NCBI GenBank assembly: GCA_004172865.1
Contig: SEBV01000012.1
Coordinates: 62,001 to 126,000, forward strand
From: Gammaproteobacteria bacterium
GTDB taxonomy: Bacteria > Pseudomonadota > Gammaproteobacteria > Pseudomonadales > Cellvibrionaceae
DNA length: 64,000 bases
Direction of reading: 5' to 3'
A program made the translations under genes and the position numbers. Each line of letters starts with the position of its first letter. The stretch's first letter is position 1. Below are positions 17,601 to 25,135 of the stretch, piece after piece. The notes under the pieces are model-generated. The model had not been told where the DNA came from. It was given only the letters and a program-made list of their open reading frames with translations, and did not search any database.

Positions 17601-17929
17601 GTAGTAATCCAAAGAATGCCTTGGTGATCTTCAAAAATATCCCAGACACTATTACTGCTCAGGCTTAACTGATCATTAGGTTGATTGCGAAAGGTTGTGA
17701 AGTTGTAGCCGTCATATTGCGTGAGGCCATCGGGGCCGCCAAACCACATATAGCCTTGGCTATCCTGAAAAATTACTTCTACAGATCCCACCGAAAAACC
17801 TTGCTCAGTGGAGAAGCGTTCAAAGTGCAAATTGGTTGGCGCGAAATCTGGTTCAGCTTGCGCACTGAATGTAACAACCGCGATAAACAGTTGTAGGACC
17901 AGTATAAATAGCATTTGCGGAAATCGCAT
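14669..17929 (-). CDS. Two-component-regulator-propeller sensor diguanylate cyclase (Reg_prop - Y_Y_Y - TM - GGDEF)
   Basis: 1086 residues. A signal peptide (to about 25) is followed by about 14 propeller repeats of the type LWLGTxGGGLxxFD (MWFGGPDGLTQYD, LWITTDVGLNRFD and so on), enough for two seven-bladed propellers. Then come a Y_Y_Y domain (YRNSSENKFAYILEGFEKKWNYV), one membrane helix (WWAYIIYILLLVGLLRWFVYV), a short coiled coil and a GGDEF domain. The active site reads RWGGEEF, preceded at the proper spacing of five by an RESD allosteric I-site. It should sense a periplasmic ligand and make c-di-GMP. The gene lies upstream of the pectate lyase on the same strand. Confidence 0.9.
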   Translation of the reverse strand: MRFPQMLFILVLQLFIAVVTFSAQAEPDFAPTNLHFERFSTEQGFSVGSVEVIFQDSQGYMWFGGPDGLTQYDGYNFTTFRNQPNDQLSLSSNSVWDIFEDHQGILWITTDVGLNRFDRNKRSFAHFKHDKNDPNSICGDITRNMKEDAQGNIWIATYSGLARLDSERQSFTCYTKNTSDKSALQSNEISRIFLDHSGKLWLGTEAGQLYRMDLATQKIEIFSTYPAKNPVIVSIFQDRDDFLWVGTEGNGLTRVDIATGENKHFAYKQNNPNGISHPTVKDIAEDAQGNLWLATEFGLDLLNRKTFEFAHYVHNPAQKGSLASSTVRSLFIDANHDLWVGNFPTGLNYLDTSNLAFKTYHHDAKDSNTIPRDSVLAIKEDSKGNLWLGTDGGGLTYFNRQIKQFTSYPPDPSNPEAISAPAVITIEEDFDGTLWLGTWEGGLNHFDPKTGKVLKTYRFNPQQADSIGGDKIWSVFRDSKNNLWISTIGGGLNRLDRTTEKFIRYRDQQNGTPATVYWSTFEDHLGQIWTASDGLAKYNPEKDNFFFYKNDPDNTDTISTNSVLNMAEDAQQRLWIATRGGGLNMFDPATNKFTHITEKDGLHSDIIMSIKPDALGNLWLGTTAGLIRFNPNTSQFFYYNEKNGLQGDHFNIGTSIQTKAGEMVVGGTNGFSIFDPATLKTNTYLPRVAIVDFQIFNKSVIAGAPDSPLSKHISQTDSITLDYDQSVFSFSFAAMSYRNSSENKFAYILEGFEKKWNYVNSDRRNATYTNLNPGTYTFRVKAANNQGLWNDAGRSITLKILPPPWRTWWAYIIYILLLVGLLRWFVYVQRKQVIFLGKKVRERTAELEEKHQQLEDAYAQLEAISLSDPLTGLSNRRYLQKLIPMDIIKVQRAYTAINDGKPERKTSLDLTFVLLDIDFFKPVNDVHGHSAGDQLLIQISQLLTRICRESDCVVRWGGEEFLIVSRYTCRDEAPLMAERIRNSVAQQEFILADGTVLHKTCSIGFACFPFLPNHTTALSWEQVIDIADHALYAAKKSGRNRCVGLATTAITPYENLYEKLSKNLKSMIEQGELQVISKEDDDLVWD

Positions 17930-18231
17930 CGCGGGCTCACTTAGATATCAATTAAACCGTCGCTATTATTGTTGAAGTGAGTTGCCGGAACCGAGAATTT
18001 AAATATCGGCGTGTTCTCACTTTTCGGACGTTAGTATCTAGTTTAGATCATGCTGCCGGGATTGCAGGTTCATCCCAAGTTTGCATCTAGATGTTGTCGA
18101 ATAAGGGAATAAAAATTTGAATAGGCGAGAGATAGGAAATCAAATGAAATGAAATTTCAAAAACTGAATGAATGATGCGTAATCGATTTGAAGATAGACG
18201 TTAAATATTAGCGGAGAGTCTTTCAAAATAA
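17930..18231. other. Intergenic region between propeller cyclase gene and tRNA cluster
   Basis: About 300 bases, AT-rich, with no supported ORF. It should hold the promoter of the propeller gene and the end of the tRNA transcript. I see no clear intrinsic terminator after tRNA-His and no other definable element. Confidence 0.4.
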
Positions 18232-18308
18232 TGGGGTGGCTGACGGGGATCGAACCCGCGACCACAGGAATCACAATCCTGGGCTCTACCGACTGAGCTA
18301 CAGCCACC
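18232..18308 (-). tRNA. tRNA-His (anticodon GTG)
   Basis: The sequence GGTGGCTGTAGCTCAGTCGG... folds as a cloverleaf with anticodon loop ATTGTGATT, T arm GCGGGTTCGATCCCCGT and an encoded CCA end. The extra 5' G (G-1, base 18308) opposite C73, diagnostic of tRNA-His, is present. It is last in the Pro-Arg-His cluster. Confidence 0.97.
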
Positions 18309-18354
18309 GTAGCGTTTAAAACTTTTGGGAATTGGGTTGAGGAGGAACCCTGAA

Positions 18355-18431
18355 TGGTGCGCCCGGCAGGGCTCGAACCTGCGACCACCCGCTTAGAAGG
18401 CGGGTGCTCTATCCAGCTGAGCTACGGGCGC
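18355..18431 (-). tRNA. tRNA-Arg (anticodon TCT)
   Basis: 77 bases: acceptor GCGCCCG/CGGGCGC, anticodon stem-loop CCGCCTTCTAAGCGGG reading TCT, T arm GCAGGTTCGAGCCCTGC and encoded CCA. It is the middle gene of the minus-strand cluster. Confidence 0.97.
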
Positions 18432-18463
18432 GTACTGGATTTTACGTTTTTGGTTCTAAAATA

Positions 18464-18540
18464 TGGTCGGAGTGGAGGGATTCGAACCCCCGACATCTTG
18501 CTCCCAAAGCAAGCGCGCTACCGGACTGCGCTACACTCCG
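18464..18540 (-). tRNA. tRNA-Pro (anticodon TGG)
   Basis: 77 bases: acceptor CGGAGTG/CACTCCG, D arm AGCGCAGTCCGGTAGCGC, anticodon loop CTTTGGGAG reading TGG, T arm CGGGGGTTCGAATCCCTCC and encoded CCA. It is first in the cluster, just downstream of the promoter at 18576. Confidence 0.97.
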
Positions 18541-18575
18541 AATACTTAATATGCTGTGCATTTCAAGTGGTGCGC

Positions 18576-18604
18576 ATGATATCCATGCCCCCTATGTTCG
18601 TCAA
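18576..18604 (-). promoter_or_regulatory. Promoter of the tRNA-Pro-Arg-His operon
   Basis: On the minus strand TTGACG and TATCAT lie exactly 17 bases apart, followed by the GC-rich discriminator GCGCACCACTT. This is a strong sigma-70 promoter, and the GC-rich start region suggests stringent (ppGpp/DksA) control. The tRNA-Asn promoter at 8948 has the same spacing and the same discriminator. Confidence 0.8.
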
Positions 18605-18776
18605 CGAAAAAATAAAAAATATCTAATTTATTCTTGGGTTTAGATGTTTTCTAAACAACTTGGCCGCTTACTGAGCACTCATAATAGTTTTACTTGTTTC
18701 GCAGCCTGTCTCTGTCAGAATAACGGGTTTCCGCCAATAAATTTACGCACTAATAAGCCCGTAAAGAGGAAGTTTT

Positions 18777-19271
18777 ATGCACGATAAACCTGTCAGTGAG
18801 GCAATGAAGCTGGGAATGCGGCGTCTGGCGTCTGGCGTCTGCGTCATAGCAGCGCGTATTGGACAAGAAAAATTTGCCATGACCGCCTCTTCAGTAACGT
18901 CAGTGTCTGACAAGCCAGCATCATTACTTGTCTGCATTAATAAGTTAGTCTCGCAGCAAGAGTACTTCTCTACACAAGGCAGCAAGTTCTCCGTGAATGT
19001 GTTGGGCACCGACCACGAAGCTATTTCAAACTTATGCGCAGGCCGTGAGCCAGGTAAAGACCGTTTTAGTTTGGGCAACTGGCATCAAGAGAAGGCATCA
19101 CCTTATTTGGTGGATGCACAAGTTGTTTTCTTTTGCGAGACCGATATGTTTATTAGTTACGGCACTCATCAGATCGTGATTGCTCACATTCAGCAAGTAC
19201 ATAAGGGCGATGTAGATTTCTCACCCTTGCTATATGCAGATGGCAGCTATGGTCACTTTAAGCGCATCTAG
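18777..19271 (+). CDS. Flavin reductase family protein
   Basis: 164 residues with the split-barrel flavin reductase-like (FMN-binding) domain throughout: FRRLASGVC-like start MRRLASGVCVIAAR, then FAMTASSVTSVSDKPASLLVCINK and FSVNVLGTDHEAISN. Such proteins reduce FMN or FAD with NAD(P)H, often to feed a partner monooxygenase, but no monooxygenase lies nearby. ATG 18777 follows AGAGGAAG. It is monocistronic. Confidence 0.85.
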   Translation: MHDKPVSEAMKLGMRRLASGVCVIAARIGQEKFAMTASSVTSVSDKPASLLVCINKLVSQQEYFSTQGSKFSVNVLGTDHEAISNLCAGREPGKDRFSLGNWHQEKASPYLVDAQVVFFCETDMFISYGTHQIVIAHIQQVHKGDVDFSPLLYADGSYGHFKRI

Positions 19272-19741
19272 AGTGAATTACATTCAACACATCTGCTGCG
19301 AAAATAACTGTCAAATTTAATATGAAATTTTGATGAATATAGCTTGCAAAGTGAAAGTTTTGCTTCTGTAGGTGATTCACGGTTAATGAACACTAACTTT
19401 TTTATGCACATCTGGTGTGCGTCGTTCACTCACTGAACAGTTCCACCAAATATGTGACAGAAATTCTAAAATTGAGCTTATAAAATATCTTAACTTGTTG
19501 ATTAATATCATAATTATTGTTGTGGTTAAAAAACAACCAATTTAAGTCGCTGTCAGATTTTATAAGGGTTTGACCCTGTTTCCCAAAATGTATCCACTAA
19601 GTTATCCACAGAAAATGTGGACAATTTTTTTATTAAGTTATTTGTGCAAAAAAGTTACATATTTATTTTTTACAAGCATTTTTTTGAATTTTTACTTGTT
19701 GATAACCACTAATTTTTATCATCGCCACCCGGATTTTTATT
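19272..19741. promoter_or_regulatory. AT-rich intergenic region with DnaA-box-like sites upstream of gpsA
   Basis: 470 bases with no supported ORF and strong A/T richness. Two 9-mers fit the DnaA consensus TTATNCACA exactly: TTATGCACA (19402-19410, plus) and TTATCCACA (19602-19610, plus). One-mismatch forms are TGTGGTTAA (about 19520-19528, minus) and TGTGGACAA (19616-19624, minus). T-rich runs follow on the gpsA side. This could be a DnaA-binding regulatory region; a replication origin is less likely because dnaA, rpmH and gidA are not here. Confidence 0.4.
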
Positions 19742-20758
19742 ATGACTACAAGTTTGACCGTTACAGTGTTAGGGGGAGGGAGTTTCGGCACGGCGATTGC
19801 AAATATCATCGCCCATAATAATCTCAATACTTTTTTGTGGATGCGTTCAGGTGAAAGTGCGCTGGCGTGTCAAAACGCGCGCGAGAATATTCAATATTTG
19901 CCAGGATACAAGCTGGCGGACAGCCTAACCATCACATCTGATCTGGAATTGGCTGTCAGCCAAAGCGATTTAATCTTTGTTTCCATCCCTAGCCACTCAT
20001 TTCGATCAATCACGCAAGCGATTCGACCTTTCTTACGCAAAGACGCCATAGTCGTAAGCACGGCTAAAGGCATCGAGCCGAAAGGTTTTACGTTAATGAG
20101 CCAAATTCTGGAGCAAGAGCTGCCGGATCATCCAATAGGCGTTTTGAGCGGCCCTAACTTTGCGAAAGAAATCGTACGTCAGCAACAGACAGGGTCTGTC
20201 ATTGCAAGTAGCGATGAGCGTGTAATTGATAGCGTTCAGAAAACCTTATGTTCAGCGAGCTTTCGTGTCTATTCCAATCACGATCGCTACGGTGTTGAGC
20301 TGGGCGGTGCGTTGAAAAATATCTACGCTATTATTTGTGGAATGGCGGCTGCGCTTGGCGCAGGGCAAAATACTCAGGCGATGTTGCTAACTCGGAGTCT
20401 TGCTGAAATGGGTCGTTTTGCGCATTTAATGGGCGCAAATCCCATGACGTTTTTGGGTTTGGCAGGCGTGGGCGATTTAATTTTGACTTGCACTTCAGAT
20501 TTAAGCCGTAATTATCGAGTCGGCTTTGCATTGGGGCAGGGCAAAAATCTGGATGAAGTTGTCGCTGGTTTAGGGCAGGTTGCTGAAGGCGTAAATACAC
20601 TAAAGCAAGTCAAACAAAAAGCCGATGAACTCGGTGTCTATATGCCGCTAGTGTCTGGCCTCTATGGAATTTTATTTGAACATAAAGCCATTTCAGATGT
20701 TGCCCGTGGCTTGATGATGGGCGAACAAAATACTGACGTAGATTATCTGAGTGTTTAA
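19742..20758 (+). CDS. gpsA: Glycerol-3-phosphate dehydrogenase [NAD(P)+] GpsA
   Basis: 338 residues, the usual GpsA length. The N-terminal Rossmann motif is [12 protein letters not shown]. Further motifs are [12 protein letters not shown], the catalytic-region [21 protein letters not shown] with its Lys, and [14 protein letters not shown] in the C-terminal helical domain. It reduces dihydroxyacetone phosphate to sn-glycerol 3-phosphate for phospholipid synthesis. It heads a compact operon with four following genes and lies downstream of the long AT-rich region. Confidence 0.96.
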   Translation: MTTSLTVTVLGGGSFGTAIANIIAHNNLNTFLWMRSGESALACQNARENIQYLPGYKLADSLTITSDLELAVSQSDLIFVSIPSHSFRSITQAIRPFLRKDAIVVSTAKGIEPKGFTLMSQILEQELPDHPIGVLSGPNFAKEIVRQQQTGSVIASSDERVIDSVQKTLCSASFRVYSNHDRYGVELGGALKNIYAIICGMAAALGAGQNTQAMLLTRSLAEMGRFAHLMGANPMTFLGLAGVGDLILTCTSDLSRNYRVGFALGQGKNLDEVVAGLGQVAEGVNTLKQVKQKADELGVYMPLVSGLYGILFEHKAISDVARGLMMGEQNTDVDYLSV

Positions 20759-20760
20759 CC

Positions 20761-21075
20761 ATGAATGAACAACATATTAAATCCAACATAACCTCAAGCA
20801 AACATTGGTTGCGCCTTATATTTATGTTGCTATTTGCAGCAGTGTTGCAGGTCGCGAGCATAATTATGTGGATATTGGTAATAGCGCAATTTGTTTTTTC
20901 GTTGCTTACTGGTGAAGATAATATTCAATTGAGAAAATTTGGTCATGCATTATCAATTTACATTTTTGATATTTTAAAATTTCTCACTTACGCCAGCGAG
21001 GAAAAGCCTTTTCCATTTGCTGATTGGCCTTTGACGAATGAGGCTAATATTGGTGCTGAAAAAATCGGGGAATAA
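20761..21075 (+). CDS. DUF4389 domain-containing membrane protein
   Basis: 104 residues with two membrane helices (about 17-48, LRLIFMLLFAAVLQVASIIMWILVIAQFVFSLL) and a conserved amphipathic region ending KFLTYASEEKPFPFADWP, the hallmark of DUF4389. The function is unknown. It begins two bases after gpsA and ends just before sixA, so it is part of that operon. Confidence 0.85.
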   Translation: MNEQHIKSNITSSKHWLRLIFMLLFAAVLQVASIIMWILVIAQFVFSLLTGEDNIQLRKFGHALSIYIFDILKFLTYASEEKPFPFADWPLTNEANIGAEKIGE

Positions 21076-21077
21076 GC

Positions 21078-21551
21078 ATGCAAGTATTTGTATTGCGTCA
21101 TGGACAAGCTGAGTCTCAATTAACAACTGACGAAGCGCGAAATCTAACGGCGAAGGGTCGCGATGATGTTGCGGCAAGCATTAATCATGCATTGGGTGAA
21201 TTGAAAGGCGTACAGGAAATTTGGGCGAGCCCTTTAGTGCGAGCACTACAGACCGCACAAATCACCCAAGAAATTTTATTGAATAATGGTGTGCAAGTCA
21301 CAATAAAAATTACTGATTTAATAACTCCAGACAGTAGCGCCGATGGATTATTTGATTCGTTACAAGCCACCAAAGCTAACTCAATTTTACTGGCAAGCCA
21401 TCAACCTTTTGTGGGCGGTTTCCTGGATGTTTTTTGCGGCGGTGCGCGCGGTTCACATTCAATGGAAACCAGTTCGCTTGCGTTAGTAGAGTGCGAAATT
21501 GCAGCTGCAAATTGCGGGGAATTGCGCTGGCTAAGGCACGTACATGGATAG
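21078..21551 (+). CDS. sixA: Phosphohistidine phosphatase SixA
   Basis: 157 residues of the short histidine phosphatase superfamily: the active-site start LRHGQAE, ASPLVRALQTAQIT, and the second catalytic His in LLASHQPFVGG. SixA removes phosphate from histidine residues, first seen on ArcB and later the nitrogen phosphotransferase system. GGGGAA stands eight bases before the ATG. The 3' end overlaps the following hydrolase gene by eight bases. Confidence 0.9.
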   Translation: MQVFVLRHGQAESQLTTDEARNLTAKGRDDVAASINHALGELKGVQEIWASPLVRALQTAQITQEILLNNGVQVTIKITDLITPDSSADGLFDSLQATKANSILLASHQPFVGGFLDVFCGGARGSHSMETSSLALVECEIAAANCGELRWLRHVHG

Positions 21552-22422
21552 TGCTGTGGAGAGTCCCCAACAATTAATTTTTGATGTCGACGGTTTGCAA
21601 TTTGCAGCCCAGGCTTGGGGTAATCCTGCGCATCCTCCTATTTTAGCCTTACACGGTTGGCTAGATAATTCGGCCAGTTTTTTTGCGCTCGCGCCATTAC
21701 TTAATAAGTTTTATGTAGTAGCGATTGATCTTGCCGGCCACGGACAAAGCAATCATCGGCCTGGATCATTTACCTACAATATCTGGGAAGACGTCTCTGA
21801 CGTATTTGCGATTGCAGATCAGCTCGGCTGGGAACAATTTTCACTGCTGGGTCATTCACGAGGCGGGATTATTTCCGTAATTGCAGCAGGTACTTTTCCG
21901 GAACGTATTATTAAACTGGGCTTGGTGGAAGGCTTTTTGCCAGAACCATCGCGTGCTCAAGACACGCCAAAACAATTAGCCCGCTCAATTAAAAGTGCTC
22001 AAACAATTTCAATTAAAGCCTTGTCTACTTACTTAGATATGGAGAAAGCTATAAAAGCGCGTGAGCGCGGAATGTTTCCGCTCAGTTATACCGCAGCGAA
22101 AGCGCTTACTGAGCGAGGATTAAAAAAAATCGACGGCGGTTATCGCTGGAGCACGGATCAACGTTTATTGGTGCCATCGGCAATTAAACTTTTGCCTGAA
22201 CAATTGGATGCTTTTGTTAAAGAAATTAAGTGTCCTATCGCATTGATTTTAGCTGAAGACGGCATGCCCAAACTTTACCCGCACTACAATGAATTGATCC
22301 GGCAGTATATGCAGCTTGAAGTTACCATCTTACCTGGTGCTCATCATCTTCATATGGAACAGGAAGTAAATTCTGTCGCCGAGATACTTAATGCTTTTTT
22401 GAAGATAATAACTAATGAATAG
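21544..22422 (+). CDS. Alpha/beta fold hydrolase
   Basis: 292 residues with LALHGWLDNSASFF (oxyanion region), the nucleophile elbow GHSRGG, an acidic residue near ILAEDGMP, and the catalytic His in LPGAHHLHME. This is a cytosolic serine hydrolase of the lipase/epoxide-hydrolase-like group; the substrate cannot be read. It overlaps sixA at the start and the DUF4892 gene at the end by eight bases each, so translation is probably coupled. Confidence 0.85.
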   Translation: MDSAVESPQQLIFDVDGLQFAAQAWGNPAHPPILALHGWLDNSASFFALAPLLNKFYVVAIDLAGHGQSNHRPGSFTYNIWEDVSDVFAIADQLGWEQFSLLGHSRGGIISVIAAGTFPERIIKLGLVEGFLPEPSRAQDTPKQLARSIKSAQTISIKALSTYLDMEKAIKARERGMFPLSYTAAKALTERGLKKIDGGYRWSTDQRLLVPSAIKLLPEQLDAFVKEIKCPIALILAEDGMPKLYPHYNELIRQYMQLEVTILPGAHHLHMEQEVNSVAEILNAFLKIITNE

Positions 22423-23320
22423 ATTTTTCTTTGCCCTTGTTTTTTTGATGTTGTCTTTTTTCACGCAAGCTGCCGATTTAAAATTGCAGCCGTACCCGAA
22501 TTCGCGTGAAGTTTTTCACACCGAGGCCCAGGAGAGTGATTTTTTGTTAGCGTTGGGAAGCTATAAAAAAATCGATAGCAGTTGGGTGGTTGATAGATCG
22601 CAACATTTAAGCGGCAGCTTGGAGCGCACAACATTTGAATTACCGGCGGATCATAATGCCGAAACGGGTTTTGCATTTTTTAAAGAACAACTTGATAAAT
22701 ATAATTTGCGTGAACTTTTTCATTGCAGGGCGCGTGATTGCGGCACAAGTAATAGTTGGGCAAATAATCATTTCAAAATTATTCAGCTTTATGGTTTGGA
22801 TCAATACCAGTTTTATGGCGCTTATGAAATCACCAATGCCGATGAAAAACCATTTTACGCGGTGCTCTATTCGGTGATGCGCGGCAACAAGCGAGCCTAT
22901 GTTCAGCTGGAAGTTTTGCACGTGAATAAAATTAATGAATTTGGTGTGGCTTCAAGCCCAGAAACATTAAATAAATTATTAAACACCAATGGCTATTTTG
23001 TTTTCCCTGATTTTGTCAGCAAAGATTCCACGGGCAGCTTGCATTTACAAGTTAAGCAGGCACATATTCAAGCGTTAATGAGTTTGTTGGCATTGCAGCC
23101 TAAATTAAATCTTGCATTGGTCGGTCATGATTATTCACTTGTTAATCTGGCCCAGCAGCAAACTGAATCCAAAAAAAATGCAGATCAAATTAAAGCTGCG
23201 CTTGTAAGCGCCGGAGTTGATGGCAAACGCTTACAGACGTTTGGCGTCGGCAGTCTGGCACCGGCGGGCAGGGGTGATAGAAGTGCGCGCGTTGAAGTTG
23301 TGAAGATCGGTGAAAATTAA
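22415..23320 (+). CDS. DUF4892 domain-containing periplasmic protein with OmpA-like C-terminal region
   Basis: 301 residues with a signal peptide (MNRFFFALVFLMLSFFTQAA). The first 200 residues match the DUF4892 pattern, including a Cys pair (FHCRARDCG). From about residue 205 the sequence looks like a degenerate OmpA/MotB module: LNLALVGHDYS, ...NADQIKAALVSAGVDGKRLQTFGVGSLAP, RSARVEVV. It could bind peptidoglycan weakly or only keep the fold. It is the last gene of the gpsA operon and is followed by a strong terminator. Confidence 0.78.
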   Translation: MNRFFFALVFLMLSFFTQAADLKLQPYPNSREVFHTEAQESDFLLALGSYKKIDSSWVVDRSQHLSGSLERTTFELPADHNAETGFAFFKEQLDKYNLRELFHCRARDCGTSNSWANNHFKIIQLYGLDQYQFYGAYEITNADEKPFYAVLYSVMRGNKRAYVQLEVLHVNKINEFGVASSPETLNKLLNTNGYFVFPDFVSKDSTGSLHLQVKQAHIQALMSLLALQPKLNLALVGHDYSLVNLAQQQTESKKNADQIKAALVSAGVDGKRLQTFGVGSLAPAGRGDRSARVEVVKIGEN

Positions 23321-23332
23321 TTACACTGGAAT

Positions 23333-23362
23333 AAAAAACGGACGCATCAGCGTCCGTTTTTT
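23333..23362 (+). terminator. Rho-independent terminator of the gpsA operon (bidirectional)
   Basis: AAAAAACGGACGC, ATCA and GCGTCCGTTTTTT form a perfect 13-base stem with a tetraloop and T-run. It also suits the convergent folE on the other strand. Confidence 0.92.
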
Positions 23363-23386
23363 ATTGTAGATATTGCGTGCTTTATA

Positions 23387-23926
23387 TTAATTGACGAGAG
23401 AAAGAAATTCCATGCGAGTTGCCTGGCTGCTGCGGAAACTGCCAAGCATTGCAGAGGTTTTCATGGACGAGTTTTGCTTCTCAACACCGCGCATCATCAT
23501 ACACATATGCTTGGCTTCTATAATCACACCAACACCGCTCGCGCCAGTAATTTGCAAAACCGATTCTGCGATTTGCGTAGTTAATTGTTCCTGAATTTGT
23601 AAGCGACGCGCATACATATCCACGATGCGAGCAATCTTCGACAGACCAACAACTTTACCGGTGGGAATATAGGCAACGTGAGCTTTACCGATAAAAGGCA
23701 GCAAGTGATGCTCGCACATGGAATAAAGTTCTATATCCTTAACCAGAATCATTTCGCTGGACTCGGATGGAAAAAGCGCGCCATTCACAACTTCGTCGAG
23801 GGTTTGGCCATAACCGCGGGTTAAAAATTGAAAAGCTTTGGCGGCGCGTTCAGGAGTATCTTGCAAACCGGGACGGTTCAAATCTTCGCCAATGCTGGTG
23901 ATAATGCTCGCAAAATGTTCTTTCAT
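23387..23926 (-). CDS. folE: GTP cyclohydrolase I FolE
   Basis: 179 residues from ATG 23926, with GAGGA upstream; the longer track start at 23953 adds nine foreign residues. The zinc ligands and active site are visible in [20 protein letters not shown] and [15 protein letters not shown], with [20 protein letters not shown] between them. It converts GTP to dihydroneopterin triphosphate, the first step of folate synthesis. It is monocistronic and convergent with the gpsA operon. Confidence 0.95.
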   Translation of the reverse strand: MKEHFASIITSIGEDLNRPGLQDTPERAAKAFQFLTRGYGQTLDEVVNGALFPSESSEMILVKDIELYSMCEHHLLPFIGKAHVAYIPTGKVVGLSKIARIVDMYARRLQIQEQLTTQIAESVLQITGASGVGVIIEAKHMCMMMRGVEKQNSSMKTSAMLGSFRSSQATRMEFLSLVN

Positions 23927-24067
23927 GGGGGCGTCCTCAGATCGCAATAACACTGCGCCATTTTTTGCAGCAGCTAATTAGCCGCGCATTTTACCCTGTA
24001 ACCTGTGCGATGACGACCCGATTTAACTAAAGCGCAATATTCTTTTAATTCGGCGTCATTGCTTAGG

Positions 24068-24073
24068 TAGAAT
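24068..24073 (+). promoter_or_regulatory. Probable -10 element of prmB
   Basis: TAGAAT lies 30 bases before the prmB ATG, with only a weak -35 (TTAATT) at 17-base spacing. It is tentative. Confidence 0.3.
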
Positions 24074-24102
24074 GGCGCTACATTTTTAAACGAGTTTTTA
24101 TT

Positions 24103-25005
24103 ATGCCGACAATCACTTCCACTATTGGCGATGAATTATTCACGATTCGCGATTTTATCCGCTGGGGTGCAAGCGAGTTTACTGCCGCGAAACTCTACTT
24201 CGGTCACGGCACCGATAACGCCTGGGATGAAGCTGAGCAGTTGGTGTTACACGCAATTCACCTAACACCGCCGCTCGCCGCTGAATGGTTGAGTGCGCGA
24301 CTCACTCGTATTGAACGCGATGCTGTGATAAATCATTTCCAACGCCGTATTGAGGAGCGAGTTCCAGCGGCATATATCACCGGCCAAGCCTGGTTTGCGG
24401 GTTTGCCATTCATAGTTGATGAGCGAGTATTGGTGCCGCGTTCACCCATTGGTGAATTGATCCAACAGCAATTCAAGCCATGGATAAATAACGAGCCTGC
24501 ACAAATTCTGGATTTGTGTACCGGCAGTGGCTGTATTGGAATCGCCTGTGCTTACGCGTTTCCAGATGCAGAAGTGCAACTCAGCGATATTTCATTCGAC
24601 GCACTTGCAGTGGCAGAAGAAAATATCCAGCAGCACAATTTGGAAGACCGTGTTTTCGCAATGCAATCAGATTTGTTTGCGAATCTCGCAGGACAAAAAT
24701 TCGATTTAATCGTGTCAAATCCACCTTATGTGGATGCAGATGATTTAGCAACTATGCCACCGGAATACCATGCTGAACCGGAAATTGGTTTGGGTTCTGG
24801 GGATGACGGTCTGGATTTCACGCGTCGTTTATTACAGGACGCTAGCGATTATTTAACGGACGATGGCGTGTTAATTGTAGAGGTCGGCAATTCCTGGGTC
24901 GCATTGGAAGAAGCTTATCCTAATGTGCCTTTTACATGGATTGAGTTTGAGCGTGGCGGACACGGCGTATTCGTGTTGAAAAAATCGGATTTAAAAAACA
25001 TTTAA
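24103..25005 (+). CDS. prmB: 50S ribosomal protein L3 N5-glutamine methyltransferase PrmB
   Basis: 300 residues. The N-terminal helical domain contains [12 protein letters not shown]-type sequence ([22 protein letters not shown]). The SAM-binding domain has [17 protein letters not shown] and the catalytic [36 protein letters not shown]. These distinguish PrmB (ribosomal L3 target) from PrmC (release factors). In pseudomonads prmB lies close to aroC and an MFS gene; here two secreted esterase genes stand between. Confidence 0.94.
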   Translation: MPTITSTIGDELFTIRDFIRWGASEFTAAKLYFGHGTDNAWDEAEQLVLHAIHLTPPLAAEWLSARLTRIERDAVINHFQRRIEERVPAAYITGQAWFAGLPFIVDERVLVPRSPIGELIQQQFKPWINNEPAQILDLCTGSGCIGIACAYAFPDAEVQLSDISFDALAVAEENIQQHNLEDRVFAMQSDLFANLAGQKFDLIVSNPPYVDADDLATMPPEYHAEPEIGLGSGDDGLDFTRRLLQDASDYLTDDGVLIVEVGNSWVALEEAYPNVPFTWIEFERGGHGVFVLKKSDLKNI

Positions 25006-25014
25006 TTTTAAATT

Positions 25015-25064
25015 GAATCATCATTTTCAGTTTGCATACTGGGCTGGAGATGATGATTCTTTTT
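25015..25064 (+). terminator. Probable intrinsic terminator of prmB
   Basis: GAATCATCAT (25015-25024) is exactly complementary to ATGATGATTC (25050-25059), and TTTTT follows. The loop is 25 bases long and the stem is AT-rich, so efficiency is uncertain. Confidence 0.5.
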
Positions 25065-25135
25065 AGCATGAGTCTCAATTTTCCTTAATGAAATACCAAT
25101 CTTTGTCGCTCTAGTTGATGGTAAATTTTTAAAAA

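Noticed and set aside
18354-18626. ORF of 90 residues (RPAGLEPATTRLEGGC...) over the tRNA cluster
   Set aside because: It is a translation of the antisense of tRNA-Arg and tRNA-Pro, a well-known false protein. The overlapping frames 18404..18643 and 18140..18388 are the same kind of artefact.
19402-19740. Chromosome replication origin
   Set aside because: DnaA-box-like sites are present, but dnaA, dnaN, rpmH and gidA are absent and gpsA is not a usual oriC neighbour, so I report it only as a DnaA-site cluster.
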